Shown: in pieces, positions 26,804 to 35,450 of the stretch
Position numbering within the stretch: position 1 is the first letter of the stretch
Layout of the letters: each line of letters starts with the position of its first letter
NCBI RefSeq assembly: GCF_013388255.1
Contig: NZ_CP058215.1
Coordinates: 186,001 to 250,000, forward strand
DNA: 64,000 nt
Direction: 5' to 3'
DNA from: Methanolobus zinderi
GTDB taxonomy: Archaea > Halobacteriota > Methanosarcinia > Methanosarcinales > Methanosarcinaceae
Translations under genes and position numbers: made by a program
Notes under the pieces: generated by a model
What the model was told of the DNA's origin: nothing
Databases searched by the model: none
What the model saw: the letters and a program-made list of their open reading frames with translations, nothing else

Positions 26804-27895
26804 ATGAAGTCATCACTTAAGATCGGGAGTATAATGGGGATACCTGTAAAACTCCACATAACGTTTTTGCTTATCCTTCCTGTCTTTGCTCTGGTCTTTT
26901 CGATCAACGAGTATCCGCTTGGTTTTGCGGGCACGACTCCGGTCATCCTTAACTATGCGCTGTCTCTTTTGACAACTATCCTGCTTTTTGCCTGCATACT
27001 ATTACATGAGCTCGGGCATTCTTATATTGCAAAGAGCTACGGTGTTGAGATCAAGGATATTACATTGCTTTTGTTTGGTGGCGTATCTTCCATGGAGGAG
27101 ATTCCCAGGGAACCTTCCCAGGAGCTGAGGATGGCCTTTGCAGGTCCGCTGGTAAGTTTTATCATCGGTTTTATTCTCCTGGGTGCAAACTATATTTTAG
27201 CTTCCACCGCTTCGGGTTACGGTGGGACTTCAATCTGGCTGATGTTCTACATCCTGGGTTCTATTAACATAGTGCTGGGACTCTTCAACCTGCTACCTGC
27301 GTTTCCAATGGACGGCGGAAGGCTGCTCAGGGCATGGTATGCCAAAAGGATGAGCTATGTCAAGGCCACTCATTATGCAGCAGGCTTTGGGAAGATGTTT
27401 GCTTTTCTCATGGGGCTTCTGGGTCTGTTCTTCAACCCCTGGCTTATATTGATAGCATTTTTTGTATATATTGGCGCATCCGAGGAGGACAAATCAACCA
27501 CTATTTCCGTGCTCCTGGAAAAATACAATGTCAGTGATATCATGTCAGAAGACGTGCGGACAGTATCTCCTGATATTACTGTGGAAGAACTCTCAAAATT
27601 TATGTTTGAGAACAAACATCTCGGATATCCTGTCATGCAGGGTAACTCTTTAAAAGGGATTGTGACATTTACAGATATACGTAACATCATTCCGACCGAC
27701 CGTTTTGCAACCCTTGTTTCGGATGTAATGACAAGGGATATAATCTCGGTGAGTCCGGAAGATACGGCATCAGAGGCGTTTAAGGTGATGACAGTGAATA
27801 ATGTCGGACGCCTGCTGGTTGTCAGCGACGGAGAGCTGGTCGGGATACTCTCAAGATCGGATCTCATGCGTACAATGACGTTACTGAACGAATAA
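26804..27895 (+). CDS. Site-2-type membrane metalloprotease with CBS pair
   Basis: An M50-family intramembrane protease of 363 residues. HELGH at about 68-72 and PAFPMDGGR near 168 provide the zinc ligands, within about six transmembrane helices (to about 225). Two CBS domains (about 240-360, VSDIMSEDVRTVS and VSDVMTRDIISVS) form an adenosine-nucleotide sensing module. Such enzymes cut membrane-bound regulators; the substrate is unknown. Confidence 0.9.
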   Translation: MKSSLKIGSIMGIPVKLHITFLLILPVFALVFSINEYPLGFAGTTPVILNYALSLLTTILLFACILLHELGHSYIAKSYGVEIKDITLLLFGGVSSMEEIPREPSQELRMAFAGPLVSFIIGFILLGANYILASTASGYGGTSIWLMFYILGSINIVLGLFNLLPAFPMDGGRLLRAWYAKRMSYVKATHYAAGFGKMFAFLMGLLGLFFNPWLILIAFFVYIGASEEDKSTTISVLLEKYNVSDIMSEDVRTVSPDITVEELSKFMFENKHLGYPVMQGNSLKGIVTFTDIRNIIPTDRFATLVSDVMTRDIISVSPEDTASEAFKVMTVNNVGRLLVVSDGELVGILSRSDLMRTMTLLNE

Positions 27896-27922
27896 GTTCA
27901 AAATATTTTAAGAGGATAAGAA

Positions 27923-29323
27923 TTGAAAAAATCTAGTAATTTTGATGATTCGCAGGGCACATTCAGTGAATACGAGCTGAATGATTCGGGAGACCTTCAC
28001 CCTGCGGAGAGTGTCGCTTCCATGTCGTCGACGAATGAACAGACAGAAGTTGACATTGTAAAGGATATTATCTCATCTACAGCAGGTCAGGAAACCGAAA
28101 ATCGGGAAAACATACCTTCCCAGATAATTATAGTGGGAACTGCTCACGTTTCTGAGAAAAGTGTCAGGGAAGTTATCAGTACAATAGAGCGGGAAAAACC
28201 GGATATCGTAGCCGTGGAACTGTGCAAGGCAAGATACGATTCGCTAAAGGGTAATGTCGAGAATACGGACATTCCTGTGAAAGACCTGCTCAGGGAAGGC
28301 AAGGTGTATTTCTATATAGTACACATGCTGCTTGCCCATGTACAGAAGAAATTCGCTGACGAGATGGGCATCCAGCCGGGTGCCGAGATGATCAGTGCCA
28401 TGGATGCGGCTGAGGAGAACGGAGCCAGGATCCTTCTTATAGACAGGAATGTGCAGGTAACACTGCAGCGTTTCTGGAGTAAGATGGGCTTTGTTGAAAA
28501 GCTGAAGATGCTTGGCGGCCTGATCGCTGCGGTGCTTGGCATCGGCGGTACCAAGGATATCGATATGGATACCATAACAAATCAGGACATCGTTTCCATG
28601 CTTGTTGAAGAGTTCAGGGAGACTTCTCCAAACGCAGTCAAGGTCCTGATCGATGAAAGGGATGCCTATATGGCAAGGAATCTTCTCAGGGCCGCATCAG
28701 GAGGCGGGAAAAAAATCGTCGCCGTTGTGGGTGCAGGACACAGGGCAGGTATCCAGAAATATATTGAGAATCCCGATACCCTTCCAAAGATTGAATATGC
28801 CACCGAAGCTCCTAAAAAGCGCTTCAGTATAATGAAAGTCTTTGGATTTGTGATCGTGGGAATTGCCCTTGCTACTTTTGCACTGCTGATCCTGTCAGGA
28901 GTTCCCCTCGAAACCATGATGCTGGCCTTTGCCTGGTGGTTTGTGATCAACGGGGTACTCAGTGCTGCAGGGGCCATCCTTGCAAGGGGTCATCCTTACT
29001 CTGTAATAACTGCCTTTTCAGTTGCATGGCTCACTTCCCTGAATCCAATGATGGCTGCAGGCTGGTTTGCAGGTCTTACCGAGGCAAAATACCGCAATCC
29101 AACCACAGATGACTTCAAGGGAATGGTTGACATCGAGTCCACAGAGGATATGATGAAGAACAACCTCTTCAGGGTCATAATGGTGGCAGCGCTTGCAAAC
29201 CTTGGAAGTATGATCGGGACTTTCCTTGGAGTCTATGTCATGCTCGAGGTAACAGGCATCAATCCGCAGGAGATAATCCAGAGCGGTATAAATGCGGGGC
29301 TTACGGCTATCGGTATGGGGTAA
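27923..29323 (+). CDS. TraB/PrgY family membrane protein
   Basis: This 466-residue protein has a polar N-terminus (about 1-65), a TraB domain with IIVGTAHVSEKSVREV, VAVELCKARYD and VVGAGHRAGI, and four to five transmembrane segments at the C-terminus. TraB/PrgY proteins resemble the Tiki/EreA putative metalloprotease fold; PrgY lowers peptide pheromone activity in enterococci, but archaeal members have no proven role. The start is TTG 27923 with GAGGA upstream. Confidence 0.82.
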   Translation: MKKSSNFDDSQGTFSEYELNDSGDLHPAESVASMSSTNEQTEVDIVKDIISSTAGQETENRENIPSQIIIVGTAHVSEKSVREVISTIEREKPDIVAVELCKARYDSLKGNVENTDIPVKDLLREGKVYFYIVHMLLAHVQKKFADEMGIQPGAEMISAMDAAEENGARILLIDRNVQVTLQRFWSKMGFVEKLKMLGGLIAAVLGIGGTKDIDMDTITNQDIVSMLVEEFRETSPNAVKVLIDERDAYMARNLLRAASGGGKKIVAVVGAGHRAGIQKYIENPDTLPKIEYATEAPKKRFSIMKVFGFVIVGIALATFALLILSGVPLETMMLAFAWWFVINGVLSAAGAILARGHPYSVITAFSVAWLTSLNPMMAAGWFAGLTEAKYRNPTTDDFKGMVDIESTEDMMKNNLFRVIMVAALANLGSMIGTFLGVYVMLEVTGINPQEIIQSGINAGLTAIGMG

Positions 29324-29377
29324 TAAGTTAATTTACCCTTTTTCTTCTTTTTTGTCCGATAAAACTTTTATAGACTT

Positions 29378-29824
29378 TTATTTTACCGGTACCACAAGTA
29401 CCTGTTTCTTTGAGTGACGAACAACGTTTTCAGCGACACTTCCGAGCAGTATATGGTCAAGTCCTGTTCTACCCAGCGTTCCCATAACTATCAGGTCGAT
29501 ATTATTTTCATAAGCAAAGTCCACAATTGCATCCGCAGGATCCCTGTCCTCGATTATCTCGGATTCTACTTCCACTCCTTCTTTCTTACCCAGGTTGCTG
29601 ACATGTTCAACAGCTTTGCCACCCTCTTCTTTCAGGTGCTCATGCAGTCCCCTGGCCCACATCTCACCGCGCATGGCCAGAGAGATACCTGAAGGCGGCA
29701 CCACATAAAGGGCATTGACTTTTGCATCGTGTCTCTTTGCAAGTTCGATACCCCAGTCTACTGCATTCTTCACATTTTCAGAACCATCGGTAGCTATCAA
29801 TATTCTGTCTATTTTTACGCTCAT
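29378..29824 (-). CDS. Universal stress protein, UspA family
   Basis: A 148-residue alpha/beta nucleotide-binding protein. RILIATDGSENV opens the fold, and the ATP loop GTLGRTGLDHILLGSVAENV is intact, so it likely binds ATP. It converges with the TraB homologue. Confidence 0.9.
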   Translation of the reverse strand: MSVKIDRILIATDGSENVKNAVDWGIELAKRHDAKVNALYVVPPSGISLAMRGEMWARGLHEHLKEEGGKAVEHVSNLGKKEGVEVESEIIEDRDPADAIVDFAYENNIDLIVMGTLGRTGLDHILLGSVAENVVRHSKKQVLVVPVK

Positions 29825-29880
29825 TTTCTACCCCCGATTAAGAGAGCGTAATTAGTTTGATATACGTTTTTCGCCTGTGT

Positions 29881-30483
29881 TTATTCGTCACAGTTATTCG
29901 CTATCAATGGAACATCAGGTAAATTGTCATAGACTTCAGCGTAGTCTGTGTACTTGCTCAGAACTTCCACAACAGGTGGAATCGGATCTGTCCATATTTC
30001 AGGCAGGTCAGCTTCTCCTTCAATTCTGATCTCATATGCAAGCTGTTCATGGGGAGGGTTGAACTGAGCATTCACATCTTCCTTGTTTCCCCTTGCATCC
30101 ATTCGGTACCATCCAATATCTTCCAGATAAACAGCATTCAAGGCATGCAGACAAAATGGTGCTCCCTTATCATCCCTGCTCAGGCGCTGGTAACAGATAC
30201 CTGCAGGTATGGAGTTAGCTCTGAGCAGTGCTGCCAGAAGATGGCTTTTGGCATAGCAATAGCCTGTACCATGTTCCAGGACCTCGGATGCTTTCAGGGT
30301 AACAGGATTCATGCGGTAATCATGACTGTGTTTTATCTCGTCTCTGACAAACTCGAAGCAAAGTCTTGCTATCTTTATTGGGTCCTCTGTTTCCACTGCA
30401 AGTTTCTTTGCTTTTTCCATTACAGTCGGGTGTTCAAAATCGACGATGGATGTGGGTTTCAGATAATCCTGCATTGCTGTCAT
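29881..30483 (-). CDS. Transglutaminase-like cysteine protease fold protein
   Basis: The 200-residue protein has the transglutaminase core triad: C76 (GTGYCYAKS), H113 (CLHALNAVYL) and D129 (YRMDARGNK). It has no signal peptide, so it acts in the cytoplasm. Its substrate cannot be inferred; such proteins in archaea are mostly uncharacterised hydrolases. Confidence 0.85.
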   Translation of the reverse strand: MTAMQDYLKPTSIVDFEHPTVMEKAKKLAVETEDPIKIARLCFEFVRDEIKHSHDYRMNPVTLKASEVLEHGTGYCYAKSHLLAALLRANSIPAGICYQRLSRDDKGAPFCLHALNAVYLEDIGWYRMDARGNKEDVNAQFNPPHEQLAYEIRIEGEADLPEIWTDPIPPVVEVLSKYTDYAEVYDNLPDVPLIANNCDE

Positions 30484-30601
30484 AATTACTTTCAGTTAAT
30501 CCAGTTCTTAAAAAAAAGTTGTGCCTGTGGGCTGAAATATTCGAAATTAAAAATATGACCATCTAAGAATTATGGATTGAAAAGAAAAAAAGGAAAGACC
30601 C

Positions 30602-31495
30602 TCAGCAGATGTCTTTCAGGTGGAACTGGTACTTTCCGAGCTTTCCGCCGTAGTTTCCTGCGGTGATCTTTGACACACCTGGAACTGCGATGGCTGCCTC
30701 AATTCCTGCCTTCATTGCCTTCTGGATCGCATCTTCGTCAAGACCATTGATGACAAGCTCGTACACTGCCTTTACGCCTTCGGGGATTTCTGTGCCTTCT
30801 ACCTTGTCCCTGATGGACGGGCAGAACTTCTCGTTTGCGGTTGCCTTCATGAACTTGTAGTTGTTAAAACCAGCCTTGGAACCACTTGCAACAATTCCGC
30901 CCGGGAACGGGGTGATGGTGCCTTCAAGGTCCTTGATGGCATCTACAGCGACTTCTGCTGCAGTGAGTGCTGTCATCTGGCTGTCACCGAAGATGAAGAA
31001 GTTACCGCCTGCGATACCTGCTACAGCGCCGATGTTCTCTTCAACGAGGAAATCTCCTTCCATGATCGGGATGCTGTACATCTTGCGGCCGTCGATCTCG
31101 GTCTCGGATTCCATTCCGTCACCGAAGAACTTGAGCTTGAAACCTACGTTGAACTGTTTCTCAGCATCCGGAAGGCCGTTAAAGACTGCTGTTGTTGGTG
31201 CTGTAAGCACACACTGGCCGAGGCGCTCGAGTAACTGGTGTTCAAGTGATTCGTATCCGAAGGTGCAGAACTGGACGTAAACACCAGGTCTTCCGTCAGG
31301 TGTCTCATCAGGGCCTACGAACTTCTCGATACCTGCTTCTGCAGGGCACATGATAACAGATGTACCAAATCCTGTTGCTTCCAGGGCGGCTATCTCTGCC
31401 CAGCGTTTTGTTGCTGCGGTGATGAGAACCCTTGCAATCTTGATCGGAAACGCTTCTGCGAAAGTATCTTCAATTTCTACTCCGTTGATTTCCAT
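30602..31495 (-). CDS. ftr: Formylmethanofuran:tetrahydromethanopterin formyltransferase Ftr
   Basis: Ftr moves the formyl group between methanofuran and tetrahydro(sarcina)pterin. In methylotrophs it works in the oxidative direction, making CO2 and electrons from methyl groups. The 297-residue length and blocks such as [23 protein letters not shown] and KLGKYQFHL are those of the family. A TATA-like ATTTAAAAATAAAA lies upstream near 31550-31563, with a palindrome at the likely transcription start. Confidence 0.95.
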   Translation of the reverse strand: MEINGVEIEDTFAEAFPIKIARVLITAATKRWAEIAALEATGFGTSVIMCPAEAGIEKFVGPDETPDGRPGVYVQFCTFGYESLEHQLLERLGQCVLTAPTTAVFNGLPDAEKQFNVGFKLKFFGDGMESETEIDGRKMYSIPIMEGDFLVEENIGAVAGIAGGNFFIFGDSQMTALTAAEVAVDAIKDLEGTITPFPGGIVASGSKAGFNNYKFMKATANEKFCPSIRDKVEGTEIPEGVKAVYELVINGLDEDAIQKAMKAGIEAAIAVPGVSKITAGNYGGKLGKYQFHLKDIC

Positions 31496-31524
31496 AATAA
31501 TCCCTTCTTACAGGCTTTGAGTTC

Positions 31525-31538
31525 CAGGTCTGGACCTG
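31525..31538. promoter_or_regulatory. Palindrome at likely ftr transcription start
   Basis: CAGGTCTGGACCTG is symmetric except for its two central bases and lies about 20 bp downstream of the ftr TATA-like element, where a repressor could act. Confidence 0.4.
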
Positions 31539-31658
31539 CCTTAGCCTTTTATTTTTAAATTTAAGTAAATTCAAATTTGAGGTCCGCTAAACTCTAACGT
31601 GACCACTCAGCAATATTAGAATACAATGACAGTACATATAATCTTCGAAAAGCCGGTT

Positions 31659-33335
31659 TTACTTCCCACCAGAGTTGTTGTAGGTTTTCTCGAACAGTGC
31701 GAACATCTCCCTGTCCATTTCCCTGTATTTCCCAAGTTCGAAAACTGCTTCGTTCACAAAGATCGTAAGGTCTTCCCTGTTTGAAAGGCTGGCAAGGGTT
31801 TTTGATGATCTGGCTGTGGATTCCACCATCTGTTCTCTTATAGAAGCCCTGCATACCTCCATGATGGCAACCACAGAACTTGATGCATGGTCATCCATTT
31901 GTTTTTCCGAAGCAAGCAGACAGAAGTGCTCAATATGGGGTATCACATGGGAGACCTTGGAATCGGAGTACCTCCTGGCAGCCACTATACCTATATCCTT
32001 CAGGGAGCCTGTCACATCAGGATAGGATCTCTCCCCGAATATCTCTCCGACATCTCTGAGTGCTGCAACGGCTTTTGGAAGCGAATCGTTCTTCTTCCTG
32101 TCAGATGATTCCTGCACGGCTTTGATACAGATATCCCTGAGGGTTGTAATTATCTGCTTTTCAAGATGCTCGATCTTGTTTTCCTTGACCGTAGCTGCGA
32201 CTTCAACGAGTGCGCTTCGCACATATTCAAGTGTATCGATGTCTTTTTTGGATGCTGCATCCAGGGCAATTATCTTCAGAAGTTCAACAGACCTCTCTGC
32301 TGCTTCTATCATCCTGAACCTGGCAGCGTTCTCACCTATCTTTCCACTGGCAGTGGCAAACTTGTGTCTTGGTGAGGTAATGGTATTCTTTTTGAGCACA
32401 TTATAGAGATCGGTGGTAGTTTCAGCTCTTTTGATCAGCTCTATCCTGCCAAGGGTCGGGAAGAAACTTTTGTCCATATGCCATCTGAAGAAGTTGTTAA
32501 GATATTCGGTCGCCTGTAACGTACTTTTTTCCATACCTTTTTGAATACAGCTACATGCTATTGTTTTGAAGGCATCAATGACCTCGACAATCAAATCTCT
32601 GTTTCGCTCTTCTTCTGCCAGCATCCCGAGACCGTAAAGCTGTGCGTTCAGATGCCTGATAACCAGGGAAGTATTATCGTTGTATTGAACAAGTTCCGAA
32701 CCAAAATCCGCAAGTTCGCGTATTCCGCGTGTGGCTGTCAGGGTATCATCATCCCTGATGGCACCTCTGATAATGTCTATAACAGGTTGAAGGGGGTCGG
32801 TACCAGATTTTCCTGCATCTATCTTTCTGTAGTTCTCGTTCATCTCATAGACATTCATCTTTTTAGTAATGCTGCGGAATCTCTGGGTAGTTGATTCACT
32901 TTTAAGATGATCTGCGAAAAGGAAACCTATAACCGAAAGGATGAATGAGGCAACTGCCACTATCAGAATTCCGGTGGGATTCGGAGCTCCCAGGGAATGC
33001 ATGATGGCTCCCGCAAGTGCGAATATTCCAAGGGTGTATGAGAACATATCGGCGAGTATGTCCCTTTTGCTTGGAAGCCAGAGACATAGTATCCAGATAA
33101 TGGCAAAACCGATCGCAAAAAGAACGTTCTCATTAAAAGAGCTCATCTGCTGGTTCGTCAGCAGATTTGTAAGAAAAGCAAGCTGAACCACGAACGCGCC
33201 CAGAGCCAGATCCGCACCGATATCCTTGAGGCTGATTTTCAGATGGTTCTTTGCAATGATGTCAGCAAAAAGAAAAACTGCAGTGACACCGGTTATCAGG
33301 GCAGCATCAACGATATCAGTTATGAGGATCTCCAT
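31659..33335 (-). CDS. Uncharacterised membrane protein with long helical cytoplasmic domain
   Basis: I do not recognise this 558-residue protein. The N-terminal 150 residues contain about five hydrophobic segments; the rest is soluble and predicted helical, with heat-repeat-like periodicity (recurring blocks of about 40-50 residues with LxxIAxxA and DIG patterns). Similar N-terminal membrane plus helical-repeat proteins occur in Methanosarcinaceae without known function. It lies between ftr and cooS on the same strand as both. Confidence 0.7.
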   Translation of the reverse strand: MEILITDIVDAALITGVTAVFLFADIIAKNHLKISLKDIGADLALGAFVVQLAFLTNLLTNQQMSSFNENVLFAIGFAIIWILCLWLPSKRDILADMFSYTLGIFALAGAIMHSLGAPNPTGILIVAVASFILSVIGFLFADHLKSESTTQRFRSITKKMNVYEMNENYRKIDAGKSGTDPLQPVIDIIRGAIRDDDTLTATRGIRELADFGSELVQYNDNTSLVIRHLNAQLYGLGMLAEEERNRDLIVEVIDAFKTIACSCIQKGMEKSTLQATEYLNNFFRWHMDKSFFPTLGRIELIKRAETTTDLYNVLKKNTITSPRHKFATASGKIGENAARFRMIEAAERSVELLKIIALDAASKKDIDTLEYVRSALVEVAATVKENKIEHLEKQIITTLRDICIKAVQESSDRKKNDSLPKAVAALRDVGEIFGERSYPDVTGSLKDIGIVAARRYSDSKVSHVIPHIEHFCLLASEKQMDDHASSSVVAIMEVCRASIREQMVESTARSSKTLASLSNREDLTIFVNEAVFELGKYREMDREMFALFEKTYNNSGGK

Positions 33336-33431
33336 GGAGATATAAATGTCATCGTTATTTATATAAATATTGAAATTTGTTTTTCTGAAGTCTTTGATCC
33401 GAATATTTCATAAAGATAAAAAAGGGAATTT

Positions 33432-35336
33432 TCAGATTCCCAGTTTCTTACGATTACTCTCAATATGCTCCATCATGGAGTCCACCGCTTTTACGGTATC
33501 TGTTTCCACGTTGAGCAATCCGCCGGTAACATCTTTGCAGTCTTCGGTGAGCAGTTTCACGAGGTCAGGAGCCCCGGTCACCGTCGGCACCGGGTTCACG
33601 TGTGTATAGAGTCCCAGTGCAAGTGCGAATACCGCGTCGATGGTTGCCTTCTGTTCCATGTATTCCGGAGCCGTTGCAACGACCGGCAGATCAGGTAACG
33701 GAACATCTCCAAGTGCTCCGGATACTGCGCCAAGCAGATCTCCAAGCCTGCCGGTATCGGTACATGTACCATAGCTCAGTACAGGCGGGATCCCGAGCGC
33801 CTCACAAACGCTTTTCAGACCCGGGCCTGCCTGCTCCTTTGCTTCGGGACTGCACAGGCCTGCAACCTGTACGGCGCCGTTACCGCAGCCCATGGAAAGC
33901 ACGAGTACGTCGCGTTTTATGAGTTCCTTTACCACATCCACGGTATGGTTATCATGTCCGAAATCCCTGAGGGTTGTACAGGAGACCATACCAGCTATTC
34001 CTCTCAGGGTCCCGTCTTTGACAGCATCCAGTAGCGGATCAAGGTTTCCTCCCAGCGCATCAAGTATGCTCTCGGTGGAAAAACCCACAACAGCTTCCCT
34101 CATCGGCAGTCCGGTAACGGGCTTAACGGATTCCCTGCGCTCCTTGAAATTATCGATTCCCATTTGAAGAAGCTGAGCAGCCTGTTCACGGGCCTGCTCG
34201 GGAACATAGTTCAACCTTTCAGTAACTCCCTCAAAGGAGATCAGGTCACTCACAGGTATAAGTCTGAACTTGTATTTCTCGGCGTAAAGTGGATCGATGG
34301 GCATGGAACAGTTCATGTCTGATACGAACACGTCCACAGCGCCGCTTGCAAGCACCGCTTCCTGCATGATCCAGTTTCCTGTGAAACCATAGAATACATC
34401 ATCCATCTCCCATCTCTGGATCATTTCCTGTCCCGTCTCGATGTTGGCGATAATTCTGAGTCCTTTTGCTCCGACTTCCTTTGCTTTGTCCTGCCACTCC
34501 TGTTCTCTGGCAAGCTGTACCATGGCAAATCCCAGGAAAGGTTCATGCCCGTTGGGTAAAATGTTCACATAATCAGGGTCCAGCACTCCGAGGTCCACGC
34601 GCATATTGTGCGGTCTCGGGATGCCATACATCATATCCTGACAGTATTCATTGACTATCTGGCTCTGATAGGCCATTGCTATCCCCAGTTTCATTGCTTT
34701 GAGAGCCAGGCTCACATAATCCCCGTCAACGTTTGTCAGGGAGGAGCTTGTGGCCCGCATCATCTCGGAATTGATACCTCCGGGGAAGATGCCAATCTCT
34801 TTCCATAGTTCCTGACGCTCTGATGGGGCAAGTAGTTCGACTATCCTGCTTGGCTTATCGTACTCTCTGTCAAAATCCTCATCAACAAAATCACAGAGTC
34901 GCAGGGCCATATCTTTCACCTCACCGCTACTGTCCACACCAAGTCTGTCCGCAAAGCTGCGCAGTTTTCCTTCTTCCCGGATCTCAAATGGTGTTTCACC
35001 TCTTGCGGTAGCCCTGAGTGTCTTTATGGTCTGTGTTGTATGGTAGTGGTAAGTGGATGCTCCCATCACATTACGCAGAAGCATCATGCGCATTGCCATT
35101 CCGTCTGCCGTGATACCGCAGACTCCGCGCTTGTCCTTTGCTGCGCTGCCACGGCATGGTCCGTTGGAGCACAGGTCGCAACGCACACCGGCCTGGCAGA
35201 ATGCGCATCTTCTGTCGGGATCGCCTCCCATTCCCTGTGCTACGTAGCGGTCCCAGACATTTGTCATGCCATCTTCTTTTATACGTTTATATACTGTACG
35301 AACTGAATCGTGATATGATATTCTTTCATCTTCCAC
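33432..35336 (-). CDS. cooS: CooS-like carbon monoxide dehydrogenase with altered C-cluster
   Basis: A 634-residue member of the monofunctional Ni-CODH family. The B-cluster cysteines C53, C56, C61, C73 are present, and the D-cluster site is C44-x2-C47. Of the C-cluster ligands, H264, C343, C453, C484, C525 and K563 align, but the usual CCTGNE cysteine is Glu here (IETGQE, E300). The His proton relay (HxxHxxHxxH) is also absent. Hybrid-cluster proteins use a Glu at this place, so activity on CO is doubtful. The start is GTG 35336, close enough to a TATA-like element to be leaderless. Confidence 0.87.
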   Translation of the reverse strand: MEDERISYHDSVRTVYKRIKEDGMTNVWDRYVAQGMGGDPDRRCAFCQAGVRCDLCSNGPCRGSAAKDKRGVCGITADGMAMRMMLLRNVMGASTYHYHTTQTIKTLRATARGETPFEIREEGKLRSFADRLGVDSSGEVKDMALRLCDFVDEDFDREYDKPSRIVELLAPSERQELWKEIGIFPGGINSEMMRATSSSLTNVDGDYVSLALKAMKLGIAMAYQSQIVNEYCQDMMYGIPRPHNMRVDLGVLDPDYVNILPNGHEPFLGFAMVQLAREQEWQDKAKEVGAKGLRIIANIETGQEMIQRWEMDDVFYGFTGNWIMQEAVLASGAVDVFVSDMNCSMPIDPLYAEKYKFRLIPVSDLISFEGVTERLNYVPEQAREQAAQLLQMGIDNFKERRESVKPVTGLPMREAVVGFSTESILDALGGNLDPLLDAVKDGTLRGIAGMVSCTTLRDFGHDNHTVDVVKELIKRDVLVLSMGCGNGAVQVAGLCSPEAKEQAGPGLKSVCEALGIPPVLSYGTCTDTGRLGDLLGAVSGALGDVPLPDLPVVATAPEYMEQKATIDAVFALALGLYTHVNPVPTVTGAPDLVKLLTEDCKDVTGGLLNVETDTVKAVDSMMEHIESNRKKLGI

Positions 35337-35348
35337 TTCAAAGCCCCC

Positions 35349-35371
35349 GATTTAAAAATCGATTTTAAATC
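35349..35371. promoter_or_regulatory. Palindrome over the cooS promoter
   Basis: GATTTAAAA and TTTTAAATC are perfect 9-bp arms around ATCGA, ending 12 bp before the cooS GTG. They cover the only TATA-like sequence, so a bound protein would block initiation. Confidence 0.55.
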
Positions 35372-35450
35372 ACTATCTGATAAACTCATATATAGGTGGG
35401 ATAGCGTGGAATAAAAAGCCTTTGGGAGCAGTTTTAGAATAAAAAGGCAT

